The translations under genes and the position numbers were made by a program. The notes under the pieces were generated by a model. The model worked only from the letters and a program-made list of their open reading frames with translations. It was not told the DNA's origin and ran no database searches. From positions 1-59,463 of the forward strand of contig JAKPIF010000026.1 in the NCBI GenBank assembly GCA_029549925.1: 59,463 nt of DNA, given 5' to 3'. Positions 18,765 through 30,073 of the stretch are shown piece after piece. The stretch is from a bacterium. Lineage in GTDB: Bacteria; Patescibacteriota; Saccharimonadia; Saccharimonadales; Saccharimonadaceae. The number at the start of each line of letters is the position of its first letter. Positions within the stretch are counted from its first letter, which is position 1.

Positions 18765-21368
18765 CTACAGCTCAGCCCAGCTATGGCCATATTTGACATC
18801 AACCAAGAGGTACACACCAATTTCAGGATAAACGTTCTCCATAATATCCTTCATCTCTCTCGCTACTCGTTCGGCGTCAGTCTCAGCGCATTCCACCATA
18901 ATGCTATCATGCACCTGCATAATCTGGCTTGCACCCGTGATATTTTCGACCTTGAGCATCGCCATCTTCATTAGATCTGCCTCCGTGCCCTGAATCGGCA
19001 TATTCATCGCCGCCCGTTCAGCCGCTGCCCGCATCGCTGGATTAGATAGTTTAACATCGGGTGTATAGCGCCGCCGCCCAAAAAGTGTCTCGACGTAACC
19101 AAGCGTCCGTGCTTTATTTAGCGTCGCGTCAAGGTAATCTTTTATTGGCTGCCGCGCCGCAAAATATTTCTTAATAAAGTCACTCGCCTGCTTCATGTTC
19201 ATCCCCGTGGCGTCAGACAGCCCCTTGGCGCTCATGCCATAGAGAATTCCGAAGTTAATTACCTTGGCATGGCGTCGCTGTTCAGGCGTAACGTCTTCCG
19301 GATCAATACCATAAGCCTGCGCCGCCGTCATAGTGTGAATATCATTCTTCGGATCGGCGAACATCTGGATCATATCTTCGTCATGTGCCAGTGCCGCCGC
19401 GAGGCGTAGCTCAAACTGAGCATAATCGGCATTAACGATGATCCGTCCCGCTGGCGCCACAAAGGCCCGCTTAATCATGTGGCCCTGCGTGCTACGAGTG
19501 GGAATATTCTGGAGATTAGGACTACTCGACGACAAACGCCCTGTACTCGTCACGTCTTGATCAAACGTCGTATGGATACGACCATCACCGGCTATCGATT
19601 GTGGTAGCGCATCGAGATAGGTTGACTTTAGTTTAGTCAGCTCGCGATAACGTTCAATGAGAGCGGCAATTGGATAGTTCGGCGCTAACTTATCTAGCAC
19701 TTTAGCACTCGTCGAATAAGCTCCTTGGGTACCTTTTTTGCCAACCGGTGGCAGCTTCATTACGTCAAATAGAATATGAGATAACTGTTTGGCGCTAGCA
19801 ACATTAAATTCTTCGCCCGCTTGCGCATAGATATCGCGCCGCAAGGATTCTATTTCGTCGTCCATTGCCGCTGACTGCTCGTGCAGGATATTCGGATCGA
19901 GCAGCATACCGCGATTTTCTATTCTAGCTAAAACTATTTGCAGAGGAAAGTCGACCTTCCGAGCCAGGGATAGCATTTCCGGCATTTCCTGCATTTTGGT
20001 CGATTGCTCAGCATAAAGCGTCCGCACTAGGTCTAGGCAGTTCTTAGGACTATCATCAATGCCACGCTCGAGTCTAATATCGTCCAGCGTCTTCGGCTTG
20101 ATGCGACTATTAATTAGGAAGGCGGCGTGGCGCGTATCCCATGCAGCCATATAATTAATCGGCAGATTCTCGGATAAGAGATATTCAGTCAGCGTTTTAA
20201 TATCGTGGGCAATTACCATTTTGCCCGCCAGATAATCGGCCGCTTCATTAGCAGTGAGCTCGGCGACTTTATCGTCTCGAAGCACGAAAACTGAGTCATC
20301 CGCTAAGTAGACAATAGCCGCGTTGGGCTGAAGAGGTAAAGGCGAATATTTGGGCCTAGCGCTACCACTCTCTCTCGTTAATTCTGCGGGCTGTTGTTCT
20401 TTCCCGCCAGCAAGGAGAGAAGCATTTGCCCTCTCGCTACTAGCATTTTCAGATTTTGCGCTATATGGTGCCAGAATCTCAGAAACCTTACGCAGTAGCG
20501 ATGTGAATTGCAGATCGGTTAGCACTTGACGAAGCTTAGTGATGTCTAACTTCCGTACGTCCATTGCTTCGAGATCTAGCGGCACGGGCGCATCACGCCA
20601 AATTTTCGCCAGCTCCTTAGACATATAGGCACTATCTTTGCCCTTAACGAGCTTGTCGTGCAGACTACCTGTTATCTCGTTAATATGGCCATAGACACCA
20701 TCGAGCGTCTGATATTTTTGCAGTAGCTTAATACCAGTTTTCTCGCCCACGCCCGGCACACCCGGGATACAGTCACTACTGTCACCTTTTAGACTCTTGA
20801 GGTCTAAAAATTGGCTAACGTGTAACCCATATTTCGCTTCAAAGGCGTTTACGTCAAACTTTTCTAGGTTACGCAGTCCTTTTTTCATGGCGTAGACCTC
20901 TGTGTCATCGTCGATGAGCTGTAGCATATCAAGGTCGCTACTAATTAGTACCGTATGAATGCCAACCGCATTGGCCTTGTCGCTCAGTGTGCCCATGATA
21001 TCATCCGCTTCGTAGTCGTCGTATTGGTAGAGCGGCCAGTTAAGGGCCGACAGTAGGTTCATAAGAGTTGGAATCTGGGCATAAAAATCTGGTGGAGCAG
21101 GATGGCGATTGGATTTATAGCCATCATAAATTGCTTTGCGCCGCCGGATATTGGTGTGCGGCTTGTCCCACGCCACTGCAACATAGTCGGGGTGAATGTG
21201 CCGCACCAGCTCGAGCGCCAGACTAGCAAATCCATAAACCCCGCCCGTCGGCTGACCGTCGCTAGTTGTCAGATTAGGCATTGCATAATAGCCGCGATAG
21301 TAAACTGACTTACCATCGATAACCGCCAGAATTTTTTTACCCGCTAGGCGTGCTTCGTCCGTCGTCAT
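18765..21368 (-). CDS. polA: DNA polymerase I (5' nuclease + polymerase; degenerate 3'-5' exo domain)
   Basis: STGRLSSSSPNLQNIPTR, DYAQFELRLAAALAHDE, QVHDSIMVE; 5'-nuclease GVPGVGEKTG. Confidence 0.96.
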   Translation of the reverse strand: MTTDEARLAGKKILAVIDGKSVYYRGYYAMPNLTTSDGQPTGGVYGFASLALELVRHIHPDYVAVAWDKPHTNIRRRKAIYDGYKSNRHPAPPDFYAQIPTLMNLLSALNWPLYQYDDYEADDIMGTLSDKANAVGIHTVLISSDLDMLQLIDDDTEVYAMKKGLRNLEKFDVNAFEAKYGLHVSQFLDLKSLKGDSSDCIPGVPGVGEKTGIKLLQKYQTLDGVYGHINEITGSLHDKLVKGKDSAYMSKELAKIWRDAPVPLDLEAMDVRKLDITKLRQVLTDLQFTSLLRKVSEILAPYSAKSENASSERANASLLAGGKEQQPAELTRESGSARPKYSPLPLQPNAAIVYLADDSVFVLRDDKVAELTANEAADYLAGKMVIAHDIKTLTEYLLSENLPINYMAAWDTRHAAFLINSRIKPKTLDDIRLERGIDDSPKNCLDLVRTLYAEQSTKMQEMPEMLSLARKVDFPLQIVLARIENRGMLLDPNILHEQSAAMDDEIESLRRDIYAQAGEEFNVASAKQLSHILFDVMKLPPVGKKGTQGAYSTSAKVLDKLAPNYPIAALIERYRELTKLKSTYLDALPQSIAGDGRIHTTFDQDVTSTGRLSSSSPNLQNIPTRSTQGHMIKRAFVAPAGRIIVNADYAQFELRLAAALAHDEDMIQMFADPKNDIHTMTAAQAYGIDPEDVTPEQRRHAKVINFGILYGMSAKGLSDATGMNMKQASDFIKKYFAARQPIKDYLDATLNKARTLGYVETLFGRRRYTPDVKLSNPAMRAAAERAAMNMPIQGTEADLMKMAMLKVENITGASQIMQVHDSIMVECAETDAERVAREMKDIMENVYPEIGVYLLVDVKYGHSWAEL

Positions 21369-21369
21369 A

Positions 21370-22467
<1,098 letters not shown>

Positions 22468-22596
22468 TTCCTCCTCGGTGTCATTAGCATTAGATAAACT
22501 TTTTCTTTTCGTTTTTGGCCTTTAATCACAATCTAACTAGACCCCAATGGGGCATTTAATAGCTATTATAGACAGCATCCACTTAAAACGCAAGGG

Positions 22597-24261
22597 CTAT
22601 TTACCTGGGATAACAAACTGCGCTGGGTCAGGCTTTAAGGCTGGTTGCAGATCTTGGACTGGTGGCATACCAGCGAACTGACTTTGGGTAGCTGGTGCTG
22701 GTGGTTCGGGTGGCATCGGCAAGCTACTGGCTACAAGAGGCTGAGAAGCTGGGGCTTCCGCCGTCGCCGTCGCCGCCACAGTCATAGCTGGTTGAGTTTG
22801 CGGCTGCGCCTGAGGAGCAGCGGCTGCTGGTGCCGGCTGGGTCGACTGCACGTTTGGCGCGCTCGGCGCATTATTAAATATCGGACGAATAGGTGAAACA
22901 TGATTCGGCTCATTGAATGGTAGTCCATTATCCTGCATCTGAACCTTTGGTACGTTCAGTGGTGGCGTCGAAACGGATGGTCCGCTATAGCGTGGGTCGT
23001 TTGCCGGGGCATTAGTTTGCCCACTCATAGGTGTTACCGACAAAATTGTTGGCTCTGGCTTTGGCGCCTTTGGCTCTGCTACTCGCGCGACTTCCGTCTG
23101 ATTAGCTGGCGTCACTGACCGAGCAGGCTCTTCTCTGGCTAGACGAACTACTTCAGGCTCTTTTAGCTGCGAAGGGGGCAGTGTGCTATTTGGCTTCGCC
23201 GCTAACTGTGCCTGCGCCTCCTTGAGTGCATCATTACTATTCTCTTGATTAACCGCCATCGTATCCTGCCACAGACGTCTCTCGATCGGATTATCCAGAT
23301 GCTCAGGGGCGTTATTGTCGCCCTCTAGCGTATATCGCTTATCTCCCTTAAACTCAGTGTTATCTTTTATGGTTTCTTGGGTGCTTTCCTTGCTACTGTC
23401 TGACGCTGGTTGAAGCGTCTGCTCGCGCGAAAAGCTCAGACTAGCATTATCGCTAATATCATCCGACGGTTTATCGTCAATTATTTCTCGCTGTTCTGAT
23501 GACTTGCCTTCGAGCTCGCTCGACACTAGCTGCGGATCGGCGCCCTTTGTCATTAGCTCCGCCGAAACAGTCATAATATTCGGACTCGTCACGTTATTGC
23601 GGAACTGATCAGTCGCTGACACGATGCCCGTTAGAAGCGCTGTTGCCACTGCTGAACTGACTAGGTTGCGCTTGCCACTATCTAGCCCCTTTATCAGCCG
23701 GTAACAGCTCACCGAATAACAACCCGACTCAATATCCTGCAGGCTAATTGAGCCTAAATTATCTGCTTGTCGGCTAAGGTTAATCGTTGCCGCTACCGCA
23801 TTATGAAAGATGCGCCCGTGACTCGCAATACTAGCATCAAGGTCGTTACGATCAGTCACACCAAAAGCGATGACGAGCTGAACATTAAAGTCGCCTTCAC
23901 TAAACTGCAAATCATCCTTTGTTATAGTCGTCCGATAAGGTGTAACATAGACTTTGACAAAATTACCTTCTGGTAGCACCCGCAGGCGATCAGCCTTATC
24001 TTTGCTAATGCTAATAATAAAGTCGCGCAGGCTGTCTGCATTGCTCTCGAAGGTCTTTTCCGGATCGAGAAAGTGCATAGCCGATGGAATCCGCCCGCTA
24101 AACACCGCCACCGAGCGCTTCTTCAGTTGATTTAGCGCCAGACTGAGCGCCAAAGCCGCCGTCAGCTCATCCACTGACGGATTACGCGATACAGTCACCA
24201 GGATATTGTCAACCGACTCTATCTTGTTGATTAATTGTTTAAATTGTTCATCATTTTTCAT
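22597..24261 (-). CDS. degenerate DHH-phosphoesterase-like protein with long Pro/Gln-rich tail
   Basis: NPSVDELTAALALSLAL, LVIAFGVTDRNDLD, TALLTGIVSATDQFR layout resembling DHH family; DHH motif absent. Confidence 0.55.
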   Translation of the reverse strand: MKNDEQFKQLINKIESVDNILVTVSRNPSVDELTAALALSLALNQLKKRSVAVFSGRIPSAMHFLDPEKTFESNADSLRDFIISISKDKADRLRVLPEGNFVKVYVTPYRTTITKDDLQFSEGDFNVQLVIAFGVTDRNDLDASIASHGRIFHNAVAATINLSRQADNLGSISLQDIESGCYSVSCYRLIKGLDSGKRNLVSSAVATALLTGIVSATDQFRNNVTSPNIMTVSAELMTKGADPQLVSSELEGKSSEQREIIDDKPSDDISDNASLSFSREQTLQPASDSSKESTQETIKDNTEFKGDKRYTLEGDNNAPEHLDNPIERRLWQDTMAVNQENSNDALKEAQAQLAAKPNSTLPPSQLKEPEVVRLAREEPARSVTPANQTEVARVAEPKAPKPEPTILSVTPMSGQTNAPANDPRYSGPSVSTPPLNVPKVQMQDNGLPFNEPNHVSPIRPIFNNAPSAPNVQSTQPAPAAAAPQAQPQTQPAMTVAATATAEAPASQPLVASSLPMPPEPPAPATQSQFAGMPPVQDLQPALKPDPAQFVIPGK

Positions 24262-24384
24262 TTTATCTCCACGTGGTTATATAAATTAATCATATCATAA
24301 GCCAAATTAAATGCAAGAGGTGTGCTATCATATATTTGTCAATTAATCGAGTTGGTCCTAGGATCGCTCAGAAAGAGAGTTTAA

Positions 24385-24714
24385 ATGCCATTAATTCATT
24401 CGGCTATCAAGAAGATGCATCAGGACGAAAAGCGCTACGCCCGCAACCTTCGCACTAAGCGCGCCATGCGCAGTGCCATTAAAAAGTTCGAGTCTGAGCC
24501 GAGCTTTGATACTATGCGCGAGGCACAGAGCGCCATTGACACCGCCGCCAAAAAGCACGTTTTGAGCAAGCAGGCTGCCGCTCGTCGCATTGCCCACGTG
24601 GCCCACACCGCCAAAGAAGCTGGTGTTAAAATCCCAGCTAAGGCGATTACCAAGAAAACCACAGCCAAAAAATCGACCGCTAAAAAGACAGCTGCTAAGC
24701 CAGAAACAAAATAG
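24385..24714 (+). CDS. rpsT: 30S ribosomal protein S20 with Lys/Ala-rich C-terminal tail
   Basis: MPLIHSAIKKMHQDEKRYARNLRTKRAMRSAIKKF. Confidence 0.88.
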   Translation: MPLIHSAIKKMHQDEKRYARNLRTKRAMRSAIKKFESEPSFDTMREAQSAIDTAAKKHVLSKQAAARRIAHVAHTAKEAGVKIPAKAITKKTTAKKSTAKKTAAKPETK

Positions 24715-25630
24715 CATCCACTAGATATTGACTGGCGTCCTCGCCGCTACTACGCTTCATTTTTGCGTCAGTGGCGGCGAGTTTTTTCGTGACCTTTTTC
24801 GCCCAAGCCAGCGCCTTTTGGCTTCCGCCCATATCACGAATCATTTCCTGCATCTGCTGACGCTGAAATGGATGCATTTTAGTGTTCGCTCCCGCGATGA
24901 CAGCTACAAAGTTAATGAGCTGCGACGCCAAGATGCCAATTAACTGATTAGGGTCGACATCGTGCTCCGTCTGCCGCTTTAGTAGCACACTCACTTTAGA
25001 CTTGTTACCCTGTACTATCTGCTTAAAAATGTCAAACGTCGCCGTTTCGAGATCAGGCTCGACATACAAATCGATCTGCTCCGCAGTAATTGGCTGTGGT
25101 AAAAATTTTAGCACCTTTAGTATCATAGCTAGGCGGTTCTGTTGATCGTCACTACCGTTAGTGGCCGCCATAAGCCGCTGACTCGCCGCCGCATCGAGCT
25201 TGATGCCAGCACACCTTGCCGCCTCATCGAGCCACCTTTTAATTTCATAGGACTTTAGCTGGTCGTATTTTTCAACCTTGCCCGCCGCTTTGATCGCCTT
25301 GAACGTTCTCGTCTGCGCCAAGTTCTTGACCGTCCGCGTCGAGCTATCATCGATTAGCACAACCTCTTTTTCGTCAGGTATACGGGAGATAATTTCTTCC
25401 AGATCACGCCACACTACACTGTCATTTGTCGCTTCTTCCAGGTAAAGAAATTCATTTTGCGTAAAGAGGCTCACGCCAACTAGGTAATTGGCGACCTTAT
25501 CCCAGCCCATTTCAGCGATATCGAGTTTAGTTATATTGTCAGTGCCATATTCTTTGCCAAATGCATCCTTTAACTCGCTTAGGCGCCGCCTAATTTGGAA
25601 CTGATTATCGCCATATAAGAAATAAATCAC
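24695..25630 (-). CDS. holA: DNA polymerase III delta subunit
   Basis: MIYFLYGDNQFQIRRRLSEL, SLFTQNEFLYLEE, layout typical of HolA. Confidence 0.82.
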   Translation of the reverse strand: MIYFLYGDNQFQIRRRLSELKDAFGKEYGTDNITKLDIAEMGWDKVANYLVGVSLFTQNEFLYLEEATNDSVVWRDLEEIISRIPDEKEVVLIDDSSTRTVKNLAQTRTFKAIKAAGKVEKYDQLKSYEIKRWLDEAARCAGIKLDAAASQRLMAATNGSDDQQNRLAMILKVLKFLPQPITAEQIDLYVEPDLETATFDIFKQIVQGNKSKVSVLLKRQTEHDVDPNQLIGILASQLINFVAVIAGANTKMHPFQRQQMQEMIRDMGGSQKALAWAKKVTKKLAATDAKMKRSSGEDASQYLVDAILFLA

Positions 25631-25637
25631 ATCTCTA

Positions 25638-26504
25638 TTATCGTAGTTTTTGGCAATTTGGGCAAATGTGCGTACCGCGCCCTGCGACCTTAATTTTAAT
25701 TATTTCGTGGCCGCACCGATCGCACGGCTCACCTTCGCGCCCGTAGACATGGGCGAATTTGTCGAGATAATTGCCACGCGTGCCGTCAACGCGGACGTAG
25801 TTACGCATGGTTGACCCACCAGAATTGAGACCCGCCTGGAGCGATTTTTGAATGCATTCCAGCAGGTGCAATAGCTCATCGTCGGACAGCCCTTCTACTC
25901 TAGTCTGCGGGTGGACTTTAGCTAGCCACAGCGACTCGTCGGCGTAAATATTGCCCACGCCGACAATAACCTGCTGATTAAGGATCGCCGCTTTTATCGA
26001 AGTCCGTGGATGGCGTCGAATCCGCCGCAAGAATGAGATTGTCGGATCACTGGTTAGTGGCTCAGGGCCGAGCTTAGCTAGTTCTGGTGTGTCACTTAGC
26101 GTATTGGTCGGGTATAACCTAATCCAGCCGAATTTTCGCTGATCATTAAAGAATAACTGGCCATCATCAAAGTTAAAAATAATCCGGGTCGTCCGATCGG
26201 GTAGATCGCCAACCATTGAATCATTCGGGTGGCCCGCCGCCCACGACTCCGCGCCACGCCAAACCATTTGTCCCGTCATCTTGAGATGAACGAGAAGGCT
26301 ATAGTCACTATCTAGGTCAATTATCAGCATTTTAGCCCGGCGACGAACAGCTACCACTTTAGCGCCAATCACAAAAGTATTTAGATCGGTGTGAGCAAAT
26401 TGTAGTGTCTTGTCATTTAGAACATCGACGGACAGAATCTGTTTACCGACCAAGATACGATCAAGGCCGCGGCGCACCGTCTCAACTTCAGGTAGCTCCG
26501 GCAT
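25638..26504 (-). CDS. mutM: formamidopyrimidine-DNA glycosylase
   Basis: MPELPEVETVRRGL, VGNIYADESLW, CDRCGHEIIKIKVAGRGTHICPNCQ. Confidence 0.97.
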   Translation of the reverse strand: MPELPEVETVRRGLDRILVGKQILSVDVLNDKTLQFAHTDLNTFVIGAKVVAVRRRAKMLIIDLDSDYSLLVHLKMTGQMVWRGAESWAAGHPNDSMVGDLPDRTTRIIFNFDDGQLFFNDQRKFGWIRLYPTNTLSDTPELAKLGPEPLTSDPTISFLRRIRRHPRTSIKAAILNQQVIVGVGNIYADESLWLAKVHPQTRVEGLSDDELLHLLECIQKSLQAGLNSGGSTMRNYVRVDGTRGNYLDKFAHVYGREGEPCDRCGHEIIKIKVAGRGTHICPNCQKLR

Positions 26505-26749
26505 TATTGATCCTTAGCTAGGCCACGAATGACGTCATTCAGACGCTCGACCTTCGATTTCTCTTCTAGCCGCTTACGTCCAGCACGCGAATTGTCAAAC
26601 TCGAGCTGCTTTTGCAGTGCCATCGCCGTAAAGGCGGACATCGTTTCGCCCGTATCGATTAGGTGCTTTTTAACTTCGCGCCTCAGACCATCGGGCAAGT
26701 AAACCGTCGTCTTGACGGTTTTAGCGTTAGTAGATTCTACTTTACTCAT
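26504..26749 (-). CDS. ribbon-helix-helix-like small protein
   Basis: VKTTVYLPDGLRREVKKHLIDTGETMSAFTAMALQKQLE; ATGA overlap with upstream gene. Confidence 0.6.
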   Translation of the reverse strand: MSKVESTNAKTVKTTVYLPDGLRREVKKHLIDTGETMSAFTAMALQKQLEFDNSRAGRKRLEEKSKVERLNDVIRGLAKDQ

Positions 26750-29610
26750 GGGGCTAACATTATAGCGTTTTGACGCCTAGATGTCAAGCCAGCGTCTAGT
26801 AGCGAAACTGCTTTATCGCTTATGGGCACCTCGTCTAGCACGCCAGGGCCATCGGTTTCTACTTTGGGCAAAGCATCATCGCCGCCCTTTATTGGCGCAG
26901 TAGTCGGTGTGACGTCTTCATGCCCAGTTTTATTTTCATTATCGCCCGCATCGCCTATAGTATTGGCTTCGTCTGCGGCGCTTTTACTTCCACCACCATC
27001 GGCACTGTTATCGACCCCGTTTTGGACACTTTCGTTGTTATTTGCGTTAACAGTATCATTATCTTTATCCTCTAGATCCCCTTCTGGCTCGACTATTTCA
27101 TCTTCTTCTTCACCGCCCCGATCAGACACTTCTTTCGCTGATGACGAGCGAACAGTCTCGCTAATTGGTTTTATTTCCGCCTGCCTTGCTGCGCTGATTC
27201 TGATTTTGACGCCATCGCAGCTGACATCGCCTACGCCGTTATCGGCGCACAGATTATACTCACCACCACCCGTAGGAGCGTTATCGGTACTTAGCTGGAT
27301 ATCATTAGAAGTACTATCATTTTCAATTCGCGCCATGATGCTCGACTCTTCATCGCTATCAAACTCACCGTCGCCGTCATAATCAATCCAAATATTCCCA
27401 ATGTGGTTAAGATTAGCTCCGGTGAGCCTGGCGTTATAGATTGGGTGATGCAGCCCGCTCGTTATATCTTCCCTACCATTTTTACTCCAACGATAGACTT
27501 TGTCATTATCATTATCACTACTAGCCACTGCATAGATGTTCTCACCCGCTGCCGCAAGCTTAACTTTCCCGCCTTGAATAATCCTAGGTTCGTCCACCCT
27601 GACCCTAGTAGCCCCAGGCAGATTTGAGGTGTAGGCTAGCCCCCACGTAAATAACTGCCCATTTTTACTCCACGCCAGCGCCATGTGCTCTTTAGCCGAT
27701 ATGCCGATTAGCTTATCACCATTTAACATATCGCCGAATGACGGCATTAGCCCAGTCGTCTTTGTCTCTTCTCCGGTCGTCGTTCGCCCTAGCTGCCCAT
27801 AGTCATTTCGCCCAAAAGTATAAACTAGCCCCGTTGAATCTAGGATAATTGTGAAGTTGTCGCCCGCCGCTACATCAACGAATAATGGCTCGACATCTCC
27901 GGTAAAATAGTGTTTGCTATCAGCCTCGCCATCACGAGTTATATTGTGGATTTGATTAGCATCACTTTTTGTCTTCCATGCTAGACGACCGTCAACATCG
28001 TTGCCGTCGCCCCACGCGCCCCAGCTAACAATTTGCCCATTTTTCGTTAAGGCTAATCCATGTTTATCGCCAGCTACTACCTTAGTGAAATAGTCATCCA
28101 CCTCTAAATCGTTTTTAATATTGTCGCGTGTCATTTGCTTTGGTGCTTGACCATCTTTATTCCAGAGTGTTTTTCCTTCATATCCCTCAATACCAAGCGC
28201 ATCATGCTCGCCATTTCCCCACGAGTAAAGACCGAGTTTACAACTATCACGATCTGACGCCTCGCCAATTAGCGTATAGAAATCCCCGCCGACCGCAATT
28301 TGGCGTGGCCGTTTGCCAACGCTCGCATGGTAATTAGCCTTGGTTGGTAGGCCCACATAGTCGCCGCCGTCAATTAATAGCCGTTTATCAGTATTATCGC
28401 CCCAATCATAAATGGCACCGCCTCGATCAATAGCAAAAAAGGTCGGCTTTCCATTAGACGTGACGCCCGCAGCTACGGAGACAACGCCATCCGACCGCGG
28501 CTGAATTGTCACCGACGGGCGAGTTGACAGATTGGCGTCATCGCTGGGTCCGCCATCATATAATATTTTCCGCCCATCCTGCCACACAGTGCCGTCAGTG
28601 CCCAGGATTACGGCCGACGTTCCTGCTGTTTCGATCGCCCGGATCTTGACCTTGGGGTAAGTTTTTAGTTCGGCCGTCGTTACTGCGCCATGTCCCAAAT
28701 TTAGACTATCTAATCTCGGTTTATGGTAATAAGTTATGGTTTGCCCTGTTGGCACCACAACGTCCTTACCTTCGTCGCTCTGATACCGCATTAGCACATT
28801 GAATGTTTCCTGCGTATCAATTAGGTTGCCGTCATCCATTTCAATCTGACAGTAAAGGTGATTTTTATCATTGGCTGCACTATCTATTTTTTCGCAGCCT
28901 TCGGCGCTATTCAGACTTCCATTCTTGTTAATATCAACGCCAATTTCGACGCGATCTAAGCCCGCGCCAGTTATTTCAAGCGACTGCCTTCCACCCAAGA
29001 CGAGACGGTTCTGGCTAATCGATCGCACCGCTGGCGTCGTCAATTCCCGCGCCGTTACCGAATAACGCACAGCATTCTCATAACTATCCGACTTAGTTAG
29101 CGCATTCGCCCGTACACCGTACTGGACCGTTATTTCGTCACTTTGTGGCTCACCGGCGTTGTCTCGTCCAGCGATCAACTGCTTTTGACAATTTGCGGGC
29201 AGCCCTAGCCACTTGCTATTAGCTTTATCTTCACGAAAGCCCCAACTATTGGATTTCAGCTCGTCACCACTCGGCGTACTATTTATTAACGCCCCGCCTT
29301 TACCAATTAGTCTAGTTCCATTATTTATTGCTTCGAGTGACAGGTCATAGCCCATATGGAAGCCTACCGCCACGTGCACAGTCTGGCTCGCCAAATTGAT
29401 CTTATTGTCAGGCTTAATCGTGCCGAAATCAACAACCGCTTTATCACCGTCAAGCGAGACGCCGAGGCTAAACGGATCGGCGTCAGATGAATTTCCATCG
29501 ATAGCAATCGCTGGCGTAATGGTTGACTTCTGCGTGCTGAGCGTTATTAAAAAGACGACTAGTACCAAGGTGCTTTTCAGTAATTTTTGCATATTTATTT
29601 CATATTTCAT
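26746..29610 (-). CDS. secreted RCC1-repeat surface protein
   Basis: repeats such as YTFGRNDYGQLGRT, FTWGLAY, YSWGNGEHDALG, IVSWGAWGDG; start reset to MKYEINM. Confidence 0.85.
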   Translation of the reverse strand: MKYEINMQKLLKSTLVLVVFLITLSTQKSTITPAIAIDGNSSDADPFSLGVSLDGDKAVVDFGTIKPDNKINLASQTVHVAVGFHMGYDLSLEAINNGTRLIGKGGALINSTPSGDELKSNSWGFREDKANSKWLGLPANCQKQLIAGRDNAGEPQSDEITVQYGVRANALTKSDSYENAVRYSVTARELTTPAVRSISQNRLVLGGRQSLEITGAGLDRVEIGVDINKNGSLNSAEGCEKIDSAANDKNHLYCQIEMDDGNLIDTQETFNVLMRYQSDEGKDVVVPTGQTITYYHKPRLDSLNLGHGAVTTAELKTYPKVKIRAIETAGTSAVILGTDGTVWQDGRKILYDGGPSDDANLSTRPSVTIQPRSDGVVSVAAGVTSNGKPTFFAIDRGGAIYDWGDNTDKRLLIDGGDYVGLPTKANYHASVGKRPRQIAVGGDFYTLIGEASDRDSCKLGLYSWGNGEHDALGIEGYEGKTLWNKDGQAPKQMTRDNIKNDLEVDDYFTKVVAGDKHGLALTKNGQIVSWGAWGDGNDVDGRLAWKTKSDANQIHNITRDGEADSKHYFTGDVEPLFVDVAAGDNFTIILDSTGLVYTFGRNDYGQLGRTTTGEETKTTGLMPSFGDMLNGDKLIGISAKEHMALAWSKNGQLFTWGLAYTSNLPGATRVRVDEPRIIQGGKVKLAAAGENIYAVASSDNDNDKVYRWSKNGREDITSGLHHPIYNARLTGANLNHIGNIWIDYDGDGEFDSDEESSIMARIENDSTSNDIQLSTDNAPTGGGEYNLCADNGVGDVSCDGVKIRISAARQAEIKPISETVRSSSAKEVSDRGGEEEDEIVEPEGDLEDKDNDTVNANNNESVQNGVDNSADGGGSKSAADEANTIGDAGDNENKTGHEDVTPTTAPIKGGDDALPKVETDGPGVLDEVPISDKAVSLLDAGLTSRRQNAIMLAP

Positions 29611-29649
29611 GTCTACTATAGCACATAGCTTAAGTGCTATAATATCCAC

Positions 29650-30072
29650 ATGGAAAAGATTCGCCGCCTCGGCACAATGCTAGCAGGCATCGCCGTTCTC
29701 TGTAGTAGTAGCTTGCCGTGGATTAACAGCGCCGCGCCCAACGGAGTTGGCATAGGATCGCTAATATCAGGTTTCGTTAAGTATATTAGCGGCGGGAACG
29801 CTATGATCAATCTCGGTGTCATCGACCAGATCGCTGTCGCCGTGCTACTATTCTTTATCGGCGTCATTATCATTGCTAGCGCGGTGCTAAATTCGCGCAA
29901 ATTATCAGTTATTGGTGGTCTATTAGTCCTCGCGATTATCATCATGTGGCTCTTGCCATCGGGGCTCAGCTTGACAAGTGTCATTAGCAATTTTAGCTCT
30001 CTCGGGCTCGGTACAAATCTCGCCGTCATTGGCATGGTCATTACCTTCGCTAGCGTTATCCTTGCCCACTAG
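29650..30072 (+). CDS. small multi-TM membrane protein
   Basis: hydrophobic 140 aa ORF; TATAAT-N6-ATG. Confidence 0.7.
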   Translation: MEKIRRLGTMLAGIAVLCSSSLPWINSAAPNGVGIGSLISGFVKYISGGNAMINLGVIDQIAVAVLLFFIGVIIIASAVLNSRKLSVIGGLLVLAIIIMWLLPSGLSLTSVISNFSSLGLGTNLAVIGMVITFASVILAH

Positions 30073-30073
30073 G

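Noticed and set aside
24391-24717. Minus-strand ORFs antisense to rpsT
   Set aside because: Translations are mirror images of the Lys/Ala-rich S20 codons; S20 is clearly the real gene.
26504-26749. RHH protein as antitoxin of a TA pair
   Set aside because: No small toxin-like ORF adjacent; neighbours are mutM and a surface protein.
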